From assembly GCA_051884915.1 (NCBI GenBank), contig JBJEWF010000042.1, positions 5,520 through 69,519 on the forward strand: DNA of 64,000 nucleotides. The letters run 5' to 3'. The translations under genes and the position numbers were made by a program. Under the pieces are notes generated by a model. The model saw nothing but the letters and a program-made list of their open reading frames with translations, ran no database searches and was not told the DNA's origin. Below are positions 42,351-50,900 of the stretch, piece after piece. The DNA comes from RUG572 sp051884915 (lineage in GTDB: Bacteria > Verrucomicrobiota > Kiritimatiellia > RFP12 > UBA1067). Position 1 is the stretch's first letter, and the number at the start of each line of letters is the position of its first letter.

Positions 42351-43811
42351 ATGGCAATGAGATTTGGGGCGATGGCCCTCGTCGTGGTGGCGGCCGCGCT
42401 GGCGGGATGCCGCACGACCAAAGAGGTGCTTGACGACTACGAGCGGAACATTTCCGCCGGCAATTATGCCGCCGCCCGTCCGGAGGTGACGGAACTGGCG
42501 GAAAAGGAGGACGATTCGCAGCTGCTCTGGCGGCTCCTCGCCGGCGGCGCGGCCTATCTGGTCGACGACAAGCAGGGGGCGATCAGGCAGTTCGACGCGG
42601 CGGAGGACGTCTTCAGGAAGAACGACCAGGCGAGCGTGTTTTCCCAGGGCGGACAGGGCGCCCTGGCGATGATGACGAACGACCGGTCGTTCCCGTATGA
42701 CGGCGGGGGCGTGGATCGGGTCTTCACCTGCCTGTACAAGGCGGTCGATTTCATGACGCTGGGACGCGCGGACGAGGCCCGGGTCGAACTCAACCGGGCC
42801 GCCCAGTATCAGGCCAATTGGATCTACGACCGCCGGCGCGACGTGGAAGCCGCCGCCCGAAGAATGGATGCCGACGCGGACGCCTATTGCCATGCGGCTT
42901 CGGCGAAGCAGGGCGTCCAGTCGGCGGGCGACCGCAACCAGCAGGCGAACGCAGTCCTGTCGAACGCGGATTTCGCGGCCCAGGTCCGGGAGAAATGCGG
43001 TTACGACCCGGCCACGTCGGGCAACCTCGAAACGCTGGCCGCCGCCGACTACATGAACGCCTATGCGCTGCACGTGGGCGGCGTCTTCCGCTGGCTGAAC
43101 GGCGACAGCGACCGCAATCTCCTGCGCGACGCGCGGACGCTGGCGGCGGCCAATCCGGCGGTCGCCCGCGACAGCGCCGAAATCGCCCAGGGCGTGCGTC
43201 CGCGGGACCAGGTGTGGATCTGGGTCGAAGACGGTCTTTGCCCCGCCCGCGAAGAATGGCGGCTGGATCTGCCGTTCCTGCTGATTCCCGGGCTGAACAA
43301 CTACGTCCTCTACGCGGGCATGGCGCTGCCCTACCTGCGCGCGCGCTCCCAGGCGGCCGTGTCCTGGCGCGTCCGGGCCGGAGGGGCCGAGACGCCCTTC
43401 GCCGAACTGGCGGATGTCGACCGTCTCGTGAAGACGGAGTACGACGTCTACATGCGCGGCGCCCTGACGCGCGAAATCACGCGCACCGTCGTCAAGGTCG
43501 GCGTCCAGGCGGCGCTGGGAGCCGCCGCGGCCCACTCGATGGACCGCAACCACCAGCTGGCGCTGCGGCTGGCCCAACTGGGCGTGGCCGCCTGGGCGAA
43601 GACGTCGACGGCGGCGGATCTGCGCAGCTGGACGTCCCTGCCGAAAACGGTCAAGGCCGTGCGCATCGCGCGGCCGGCGGACGGGCTGGTGGAAGTCGTG
43701 GCGGACAACCACGTCTACCAGATCGCCGTTCCGCTCGGCAATACGATGCTCTTTGTCCGCCAGCCGGGTCCGTCCGCCCCGCCGACAGTCAAGCAGGTCA
43801 CGTTCCAATAG
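42351..43811 (+). CDS. COG3014-type TPR lipoprotein
   Basis: A 486-residue lipoprotein: lipobox ALAGC, then helical repeats (YERNISAGNYAAARPEVTELAEKED, LLWRLLAGGAAYLVDDKQGAIRQFDAAEDVF, LYKAVDFMTLGRADEARVELNRAAQYQ) and a C-terminal domain with LDLPFLLIPGLNNYVLYAGMALPYLR and EYDVYMRGALTREITRTVVK. This matches the COG3014 proteins of proteobacteria, which often lie beside LpoB and YcfL genes. It closes the cluster begun by ycfL. A plausible role is scaffolding for LpoB-family activators; experimental data on the family are scarce. Confidence 0.8.
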   Translation: MAMRFGAMALVVVAAALAGCRTTKEVLDDYERNISAGNYAAARPEVTELAEKEDDSQLLWRLLAGGAAYLVDDKQGAIRQFDAAEDVFRKNDQASVFSQGGQGALAMMTNDRSFPYDGGGVDRVFTCLYKAVDFMTLGRADEARVELNRAAQYQANWIYDRRRDVEAAARRMDADADAYCHAASAKQGVQSAGDRNQQANAVLSNADFAAQVREKCGYDPATSGNLETLAAADYMNAYALHVGGVFRWLNGDSDRNLLRDARTLAAANPAVARDSAEIAQGVRPRDQVWIWVEDGLCPAREEWRLDLPFLLIPGLNNYVLYAGMALPYLRARSQAAVSWRVRAGGAETPFAELADVDRLVKTEYDVYMRGALTREITRTVVKVGVQAALGAAAAHSMDRNHQLALRLAQLGVAAWAKTSTAADLRSWTSLPKTVKAVRIARPADGLVEVVADNHVYQIAVPLGNTMLFVRQPGPSAPPTVKQVTFQ

Positions 43812-43820
43812 CGCGAAATG

Positions 43821-43829
43821 TGCTATAAT
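43821..43829 (+). promoter_or_regulatory. Extended -10 promoter of lpxD (TGC-TATAAT)
   Basis: A perfect TGC-TATAAT is followed by a leader of about 20 bases carrying AAAGAAAGG before the GTG start. It begins 10 bases after the stop of the preceding gene, separating the envelope cluster from the lpxD operon. Confidence 0.68.
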
Positions 43830-43855
43830 GGGTTCGGAAAAGAAAGGTCCCATCC

Positions 43856-44893
43856 GTGAAAGCTTCTGAACTCGCAACGAAACTGGGAGGCGCTCTTGAG
43901 GGCGCCGACGTCGAACTCGTGGCATGCGCCGGTCTGGAGGAGGCGCGCCCGGGCGATCTGAGTTTCTGCAAAGACGTCAAGCACGCCAAGCTCGTCCACT
44001 CCACGCAGGCCAGCGCGATTCTGCTGCCGCCGGATTGGACGGCGGGCGCCCCGTGCGCCATCATCCGGGTGGCGGACCCCAACCAGGCCTGCATGGCCGC
44101 GGCGGCCGTCTTCGCGCCGCCGGCCCCCGTGCGCGCGCCCGGCATCCATCCCACGGCAATCGTCTCGCCGGCGGCGACGGTGGGCGAGGGCGTCCACGTC
44201 GGGCCGTTCACGGTCATCGAGCAGGGGACGGTGATCGGCGCGGGAGCCGTCATCGAAGCGCAGGTCTTCATCGGCGAGAACTGCGTGGTGGGCGAAGGGT
44301 CGCACATCTATCCCCAGGTCACGCTGCGCGAGGGCACGAAACTCGGCCGCGGCGTCATCCTCCACTGCGGCGTGCGTCTGGGCGGCGATGGCTACGGATA
44401 CAACACGACGTTCGAGAATGGCCGGCCGAAGATCGAGAAGATCCCGCAGCTGGGAATCGTCGAACTGGGCGATTTCGTCGAAATCGGCTCGAACACGACG
44501 ATTGACCGCGCGCGGATCGGCCGGACCTACATCGGACCGCACACCAAGATCGACAACCTCGTCCAGATCGGCCACAACGTGAAGGTGGCCGGCTATTCGG
44601 GCATCATCGCGCAGGCCGGCGTGGCCGGCTCCACGCAGATCGGAACGGGCTGTCTGATCTGGGCGCAGGCCGGCATTTCGGGACACATCAAAATCGCCGA
44701 TGGCGTCCAGGTCGGCCCCCAGGCGGGCGTGCCGCAGACGCTGGACGGTTCGGTCAAGTACGTGATCGGCTCGCCGGCGACGACCATGAAGGAACTGGCC
44801 GCCGTGACGCTGGCGCCGAAGATGATCCAGAAGACGCGGGCCGAACTGAAGGCGCTCAAGCAGGAAGTCGCCGAGCTGAAGGTCAGGCAATGA
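43856..44893 (+). CDS. lpxD: UDP-3-O-acylglucosamine N-acyltransferase LpxD
   Basis: LpxD adds the second acyl chain in lipid A synthesis, showing that this organism makes a lipid A-type outer membrane. The 345-residue protein has the N-terminal uridine-binding domain (ARPGDLSFCKDVKHA), a long left-handed hexapeptide β-helix (HPTAIVSPAATVGEGVHVGPF onward), the catalytic His240 in VQIGHNVKV, and a C-terminal helix KALKQEVAELKVR. The GTG start fits the AAAGG site. No other lpx or fab genes are adjacent; the next gene overlaps by 4 bp. Confidence 0.95.
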   Translation: MKASELATKLGGALEGADVELVACAGLEEARPGDLSFCKDVKHAKLVHSTQASAILLPPDWTAGAPCAIIRVADPNQACMAAAAVFAPPAPVRAPGIHPTAIVSPAATVGEGVHVGPFTVIEQGTVIGAGAVIEAQVFIGENCVVGEGSHIYPQVTLREGTKLGRGVILHCGVRLGGDGYGYNTTFENGRPKIEKIPQLGIVELGDFVEIGSNTTIDRARIGRTYIGPHTKIDNLVQIGHNVKVAGYSGIIAQAGVAGSTQIGTGCLIWAQAGISGHIKIADGVQVGPQAGVPQTLDGSVKYVIGSPATTMKELAAVTLAPKMIQKTRAELKALKQEVAELKVRQ

Positions 44894-45615
44894 GGCCTGT
44901 CGTCGTCATTCCGACCTACAACGAAAAGGAGAACGTCGCGGCCATGGCCGCGGCGGTCCTCGCGGTTCTGCCGCCCGAAGGGCGTCTGCTGTTCCTGGAC
45001 GACAATTCGCCCGACGGAACCGGGCGGATCATCGACGGCCTGTGCGCGGAGGAGCCGCGCCTGGCGGTCATGCACCGCCGGAAGAAAGAGGGCCTTGGCC
45101 GGGCCTACGTGGCCGGCTTCGCGAAGGCGCTGGAGATGGGGGCGACGCACGTTGTGGAGATGGACTGCGATTTCTCGCACGATCCCGCTGACCTGAAGCG
45201 GATGTTCGCCGCGGTCGCCGGCGGCACGGGCGACGGAACGGCGGACGTCGTCGTGGGGTCGCGCTACGTGAAGGGCGGCCGCTGCGTCGGCTGGCCGTTC
45301 AGGCGCTGGCTCCTGTCCTTTTTCGGCGGCCGGTTCATCCGGCTTGTGCTCGGCGTGCCCGTTCAGGACCCGACGGGCGGGTTCAAGTGCTTCACGCGGG
45401 CCGCGCTGGAGCGGCTGGGCGATTTCTCGGCGATCAGGTCCTTCGGCTATTCGTTCCAGATGGAGATGAACTACCGGATGGCGCGGATGGGCCTTCGCCT
45501 CCGGGAAATTCCCATCACGTTCGCCGAACGCCGCGCCGGGGCGTCGAAGATTTCCGGCTCAATCGCCGCCGAGACGCTGAAGATGGTCTTCACGTTGCGT
45601 TTCGGCGCGAACTGA
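44890..45615 (+). CDS. Polyprenol-phosphate mannosyltransferase-like GT2 (DPM1 type)
   Basis: A 241-residue GT-A glycosyltransferase that transfers a sugar, typically mannose from GDP-mannose, to a polyprenyl phosphate on the cytoplasmic face of the membrane. Motifs are VVIPTYNEKENV, LFLDDNSPDGTG, VVEMDCDFSHDP (the metal-binding D-x-D region) and VQDPTGGFKCF, all typical of the soluble DPM1/Ppm1 form without membrane helices. The sugar could also be glucose or GlcNAc. It is translationally coupled to lpxD (ATGA) and 3 bp from the UbiA-like gene, suggesting joint lipid-linked sugar synthesis. Confidence 0.88.
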   Translation: MRPVVVIPTYNEKENVAAMAAAVLAVLPPEGRLLFLDDNSPDGTGRIIDGLCAEEPRLAVMHRRKKEGLGRAYVAGFAKALEMGATHVVEMDCDFSHDPADLKRMFAAVAGGTGDGTADVVVGSRYVKGGRCVGWPFRRWLLSFFGGRFIRLVLGVPVQDPTGGFKCFTRAALERLGDFSAIRSFGYSFQMEMNYRMARMGLRLREIPITFAERRAGASKISGSIAAETLKMVFTLRFGAN

Positions 45616-45618
45616 TTT

Positions 45619-46530
45619 ATGCTGAAGACCTGGCTCAGAGCGCTGCGCGTCAATCAGTGGACGAAGAACGCCGTCGTCTTCGCGGCCTGGTTCTTCGCCT
45701 TCGCCGACGCCTCTCAGGCGGCCCGTGCGCGCGGCTGGCGGCCGTTTCTGCTCGTCTGCGCCATGGCCGGCGCCTTCTCGCTGGTTTCAAGCGCGTTCTA
45801 CCTGCTGAACGACGTGTCGGACTACGATGCGGACCGGCGGCACCCCGTGAAGCGGCTGCGGCCCGTGGCGTCGGACCGGATCTCGAAGATCGACGCCGTC
45901 CGGGCGGCTTTGGCGCTGTTTGCCCTGGGGTTGTCGTTCCCGTGCTATCTGGTCTTCCGCTATCCCGACCGGACGTGGGGCTTTGCCGTCATCCTGATCT
46001 ACACCGTGATGCAGTGCTGCTATTCCGGCTTCCTCAAGCGCATTCCCTACGTGGACGTGGCGGTGATCGCCGCCGGATTCGTGCTGCGCGCGGTCGCGGG
46101 GGCGGCGGCCACGGCGGCGCGCATCTCGCCGTGGCTGCTGGGCTGCGCGTTCGCGCTCTCGCTGTTCCTGGCGCTCTGCAAGCGGCGGCACGAGAAAGCG
46201 ACGGCGGCTTCGTCGCGCGCGGCGCTGAAGGGCTACCACCCGGTCGTCCTCGACGTCCTGATCGCGCTCGTGGCGGTCGCCACCTGCGCCGTCTACGCGT
46301 GCTACACGCTGGCGGCGGACACGGTGGCGCGGTTCGGCACGCGGGGGCTGGCCGCGACGACGGTGTTCGTCGCGCTGGGCGTGGCGCGCTATCTCCACTT
46401 GCTGCACAAGAAGGAGGACGTCGGCCGGCCGGAAAAGATCCTGCTGACGGACAAGATCCTCTGGCTGATTTTCATGGGCTACGGATTGACGGCGGTGGCC
46501 GCCGTATGGATGGTGAAATCGTGTCGCTAG
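45619..46530 (+). CDS. UbiA-family polyprenyl-phosphate phosphoribosyltransferase-like protein
   Basis: A 303-residue integral membrane enzyme. The sequence NDVSDYDADRRHPVKRLRPVASDRIS (about residues 63-88) closely follows the decaprenyl-phosphate 5-phosphoribosyltransferase signature (N-D-x-x-D-x-x-x-D-R-x-H-P-x-K-x-x-R-P), and LALCKRRHE is the second motif. In mycobacteria this enzyme starts arabinan precursor synthesis; in other bacteria homologues make lipid-linked pentoses. Coupled to a polyprenol-phosphate glycosyltransferase, it suggests a pathway for pentose- or mannose-modified envelope glycans. The downstream folC start lies inside its last codons. Confidence 0.85.
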   Translation: MLKTWLRALRVNQWTKNAVVFAAWFFAFADASQAARARGWRPFLLVCAMAGAFSLVSSAFYLLNDVSDYDADRRHPVKRLRPVASDRISKIDAVRAALALFALGLSFPCYLVFRYPDRTWGFAVILIYTVMQCCYSGFLKRIPYVDVAVIAAGFVLRAVAGAAATAARISPWLLGCAFALSLFLALCKRRHEKATAASSRAALKGYHPVVLDVLIALVAVATCAVYACYTLAADTVARFGTRGLAATTVFVALGVARYLHLLHKKEDVGRPEKILLTDKILWLIFMGYGLTAVAAVWMVKSCR

Positions 46531-47861
46531 ACGGAAATTCCTTTCTGGCCCGCCTGATGGCGCGGCGGCGTTTCGGCATGCGTCCCGGTCTGGACACGAT
46601 GCAATCGCTCCTGGCGGCGCTCGGGAATCCCCAGGACGAATTGAAGTTCGTCCATGTCGCCGGCACCAACGGCAAGGGCGCCGTCTCGGCCATTCTCGAC
46701 ACGGTCCTGCGCGCCGCCGGCTATTCGGTCTGCCGCTACACGTCGCCGCATCTCGTGTCGATCGCGGAGCGCTTCTTCGTCGACGGCCGGCCGGCGGACA
46801 TGGACGAACTGGACGCGGTGGCGGATGCCGTGTTCCCGGTCGTGGAGGCGTTTGAGCGCTCCCGGCAGGCCGACGTGACGTTCTTCGAGGCGCTGACGGC
46901 GGTGGCGTTCGTCCTGTTCGCCCGCCACAAGCCCGATGTCGTGGTTCTGGAAACGGGACTCGGGGGGCGCCTGGACGCCACGAACGTCGTCCGGAACGTG
47001 CTGGTTTCCGTCATCACCCGGATCGGCCTCGACCATTGCGAATGGCTGGGGTCGACCTACGCGGCCATTGCCGGGGAGAAGGCCGGCATCGTCAAGCGCG
47101 GACGGCCGGTCGTGTGCGGCGCGATGCCGGAGAGCGCGAAGGAGACGGTGGGCCGTTTCGCGTCCCTGAATGGCTGCGATTTCGTGTCGGCGGAAGACCA
47201 CGTGTCCGTGCGGCGGCTGGTCCCGCTGACGGTGACCACGCCGCAGCGGAATCTGCCGCCAATCGACTTCGCGCTGTTCGGCGCCTTCCAGGTCGAGAAC
47301 GCGTGCACCGCGTTGACCGCGCTGGACGTTCTCGTCAAGCGGTGCGGCTACGCGATTGCCGATCATGCCGTGGTCGCCGGCCTGTCGCAGGTCGTGTGGC
47401 CGGGACGCTGCCAGAAGATCGTGCGGGACGGCGTGACGCTGTTCGTGGACGGCGCGCACAACCCCGACGGCGCCCGCGCGCTCCGCGATTCGCTGCGCCT
47501 GGCGAAGGTGAAGGAGCCGGTGGGCCTCATCGCCGGCTATTGCGGCGACAAGGACGTTCTCGACCATCTGCGGGCGATGAGCGCAATCGCGGCGAGGGGA
47601 TGGGCGGTCCCCATCCGCAATTCGCGCTCCCTCGATCCGGAAGGGGTGGCGGAGCGGATGCAGCTGGCGGGTTTCGTGACGGCCGAACCGTACGGCTCGC
47701 TGGCTGCGGCCCTGCCGCCGGCGCTCGGCTGGGCGCGGGAGACGGGAGGGACGCTGGTGGTGTGCGGATCGCTGTTCCTGGCCGCGGAGGCCCTGGTCGA
47801 GCTTGACGCCTTCCCCTGGACGGTCCGCGCGCCCGACGCCAACGAACTGACGTTGCGCTGA
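46506..47861 (+). CDS. folC: Folylpolyglutamate synthase/dihydrofolate synthase FolC
   Basis: A Mur-ligase-like ATP enzyme that adds glutamate to folates. The 451-residue protein has the P-loop HVAGTNGKGAVSAIL, the YTSPHLVSIAERF and ETGLGGRLDATNVV motifs, DHCEWLGSTYAAIAGEKAGIVKRG, and FVDGAHNPDGARAL. The start is either ATG 46506 (25-bp overlap with the upstream gene) or GTG 46521; the former is used. Length is normal. It ends 49 bp from the end of the convergent giant gene, with an inverted repeat between. Confidence 0.93.
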   Translation: MDGEIVSLDGNSFLARLMARRRFGMRPGLDTMQSLLAALGNPQDELKFVHVAGTNGKGAVSAILDTVLRAAGYSVCRYTSPHLVSIAERFFVDGRPADMDELDAVADAVFPVVEAFERSRQADVTFFEALTAVAFVLFARHKPDVVVLETGLGGRLDATNVVRNVLVSVITRIGLDHCEWLGSTYAAIAGEKAGIVKRGRPVVCGAMPESAKETVGRFASLNGCDFVSAEDHVSVRRLVPLTVTTPQRNLPPIDFALFGAFQVENACTALTALDVLVKRCGYAIADHAVVAGLSQVVWPGRCQKIVRDGVTLFVDGAHNPDGARALRDSLRLAKVKEPVGLIAGYCGDKDVLDHLRAMSAIAARGWAVPIRNSRSLDPEGVAERMQLAGFVTAEPYGSLAAALPPALGWARETGGTLVVCGSLFLAAEALVELDAFPWTVRAPDANELTLR

Positions 47862-47862
47862 C

Positions 47863-47902
47863 GGGGGCTTGGCCCGTTCCCGGGCGGAAAGGCCAAACCC
47901 CC
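47863..47902. repeat. Inverted repeat between convergent folC and giant FAD gene
   Basis: GGGGGCTTGGCC (47863-47874) faces GGCCAAACCCCC (47891-47902), pairing at all but one position around a 16-base loop. It lacks a T-tract on either strand, but its position between two convergent stops suggests a bidirectional termination or RNA-end hairpin. Confidence 0.5.
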
Positions 47903-47910
47903 GGGGACGG

Positions 47911-50900
47911 TCAGCGGAGAATGATCATCGTCGCGCGCGGCTTGCAGAAGATGGAACCCGTGCCGGAGAAGAGGTCCGGATACGTCTCGGCGGAGAAAAG
48001 GCCATACCGCTTCGCGCCGTCGACGCGCAGTTCGGCCGCGGAGAGGCGGCCCTCGAAGTCCAGTTCGACCTTCGCGCCGTTGCGGAGATCGAGGACGAGC
48101 TCGGGCGAGACCATCCGTTCGAGATCGGCCTGCAGCGGCGTGGCGGTATAGCCGAGACGCACCACGTCCAGCAGCGCGTCGCCGCCGTCGACCACGGAAC
48201 CGAACGCGAACACGTGTTCGCCCGGTTCGAGAAGGCCGAGATCGACCGTCGTCTCGACCCAGTCGTCGGCCTGGCTCACCTCGGTGGTGTGGACGACGGC
48301 GCCATCGCACAGGACCTGGATCTGGGCCTTGTACAGCGTGTTGTTGTAGAAGCGGCTGCGCCAGTCGAAGACGAGCGTGTAGCGCGCCGCCTGCGCGACC
48401 GTGAACGTCCGCCTGATCTTTCCCGACGCGTTGCGCAGGAAGGCGCACGTGACGCCATCGCGGACGGCGGACGTGAAGTAGCTGCCGTTCCGGGCCACGC
48501 CGACGTTGTCGGACGCGTCGAACGTCCAGTCGGCGACGTTCGCCTTCAGCCAGGCCGCGTCGCGGCTGCCGCGCTTGTCCAGCGCGCTCGTGTTGCTGGT
48601 GCCCGGCTCCGGCAGCGCCTCGGGCGTCGGCTCGAAACTCCCGCCGGGAATCAGCTCGGGCGCCTGCTGGGTCTGCACGGTCGCGACCGCAAGCGTGGCG
48701 CCGTCCAGCACGAGACTGCCATTCAGCCGCTGGGCCTCGGAGAGCGGCAGATCGAGCGCGAGCGTGCCGCCCTTGACCGCGAACCCGCCCGCGCCGACGA
48801 GCGCGGCGGTCTCGACCCGGCAGCCCGCCGCAATCGTCAGCGTCGCGGGCGTGGCCGCCGCATTCGTGATCGCGGCAAACGCCTGCCGCCGGCCGGCCGC
48901 GTCGGACTGGAGATCGAGCGCGCCGCCGTCCAGGACGAGATCCGTACCCGGCGCCAGAATCGTCTCCAGCTCGGGCGCCGCCTTGAAATCGAAGACCAGC
49001 GTGCCGCCGCGCACGGTCGTCGGGCCGGCGAAGGACATCGGCGCCGCAAGTTTGCACTCGCCCCCGTTGTTCGGGCCGCTCGGGTCGCCGCCGAGAACCG
49101 TCAGCGGGCCGGGCGTTCCGGCTGCCGGACTCGTCAGCGGGTGGCTGATGCGGAGCGAACGGAACGGATATCCGTTCGTCAGCGCGATGTCGAATGCCGA
49201 CAGATCGAGCGTCAGGCCGCCCGCGAGAATCTCGGCCGGCGGATTCTCCGCCGGCAGCGGGAAGAAGTCCGGGTTGTTGCGGCTCTTGATCTGGAGCACG
49301 GCGTCGTCGAAGCGCAGGACGGTGTTCGTCGTGTGCCAGGCGCTTCCGTCGAGCGAGGGAATGCCGTCCGCCACCAGGCGCGCGCCGCCGTCGATCAGGA
49401 TGTCCGCGTTCGAGTGCTGGACCTTGTTGTTGTTCGGGAAGCGGACCACCGAGGCCACCAGCGTCGAACCCGTCGTGAGGTTGAATCCCACGTAGGGGCC
49501 GGAGAAATCGAACCAGTCGGCGGACAGCGAACTTCCGGCGATGGTCAGTGTGCCGCCGACGGAGTTGCTGACGATGTTGAGCGTCGTCAGTTTGCGCAGC
49601 CCCTGCGCGCCCGAGGAGACGTTCCGCAGCACGACGGCGTTTGCGCCGCGCACCGGGCTGTTCTCTTCGCCGTAGACCTGCGCGGTGAGGTCGATGTACG
49701 GGAAGTCGACATTCTCCGCCACGACAAGCGTCTCGTCGGTGGCCGAATGGGTGGCGATCAGCGCGAGCGTGCCGTCACAGCTTCCCGCGCAGATCGAATC
49801 GGGCGTGGTCACTTCGACGTCCCGCAACGTGAGCCGGCGGCCCGCCAGCGCGGCGAACCCGTTGTTCAGGAAGTTGTAGCCGCCCATCTTGGCGCAGGCG
49901 ACGGGATTGGAGACGATGGCGTCGTCGGCGGCGAAGGCGAGGCTTCCCGAGGCGGCGGGATTGTTGTCGCGCGAACCGAAGATGATCGTCGCATCCGGCT
50001 CCAGCGCCTCCGGGGAATCGAGCACGAGCATCCCCCGCCGCGGTGAAATGCCGTCGCGGATTCCCCGCACGCCATGCAGCGTCGCCGTGCGCGAACCCGT
50101 CTTGGTCAGCGCGAACGGCGCGCCCGTCGCATCGAGCGTTCCGTCGAAGACCGTGGTGGCCCGGTCCGCGGCCAGTTCCAGATTGACGGGCGAGGCGGCA
50201 ACCGCCGCCACGACGCCCGTTCCCGAGAGCGTGCCGACAGTCGCGAACGGCGAGGCGATTTCCAGGCGGCCGTCGACCGCGGCGTCGGCCAGTTTCTGCT
50301 CGGGCGCCCGCCCCGCCAGCAGCGCGCCGGGATGGCAGCCGGACGCCGAGACCTGGAGCGTGTAGGTCGCCCCGGGCGTGAGCGGATACGGATTGCCGAC
50401 CCGCAGATACCGGTAGCCGTCCTGCTCGAATCCGCGGTGGCGCGCCGTGAACAGCACCGCCTCGATTTTCGTGCCGGCCGCGTTGGCGAGCACGATGCGG
50501 AGGCGCTCGCCCGCCGCCGTCTGCGCCGCGATTTCGTCGGCCCGGCAGCCGATGTGGGTGAGCCAGACTTCCTCGTCCGCGCCCACCGTGAAGGTGTCGC
50601 CCGCGACCGCGCGGGCGGTGGCGCCGTTCGCCAGCCGCACCGCGCCCGCGGCAACGGCGAGGCGATTGTCCAGCTGGACGGCGCCGGCGAACGTTGCCGT
50701 GCCCGTTCCCGTCTTTTCGAGATTCGTCGATTTCACGTCGTTCTGGAACGCGACGCTTCCGCCTTCCGCGACGTCCAGAAAGGCCATCGGCGACAGGAAG
50801 GACAGCAGGCCGCCCGTGAACGTGCGGTCGGCGGCGTCCGCAAACGCCAGCGCGCCGATCTGAAGGCCGTCGTCCGGCACGCCAACCGTCTGCCGCGTCC

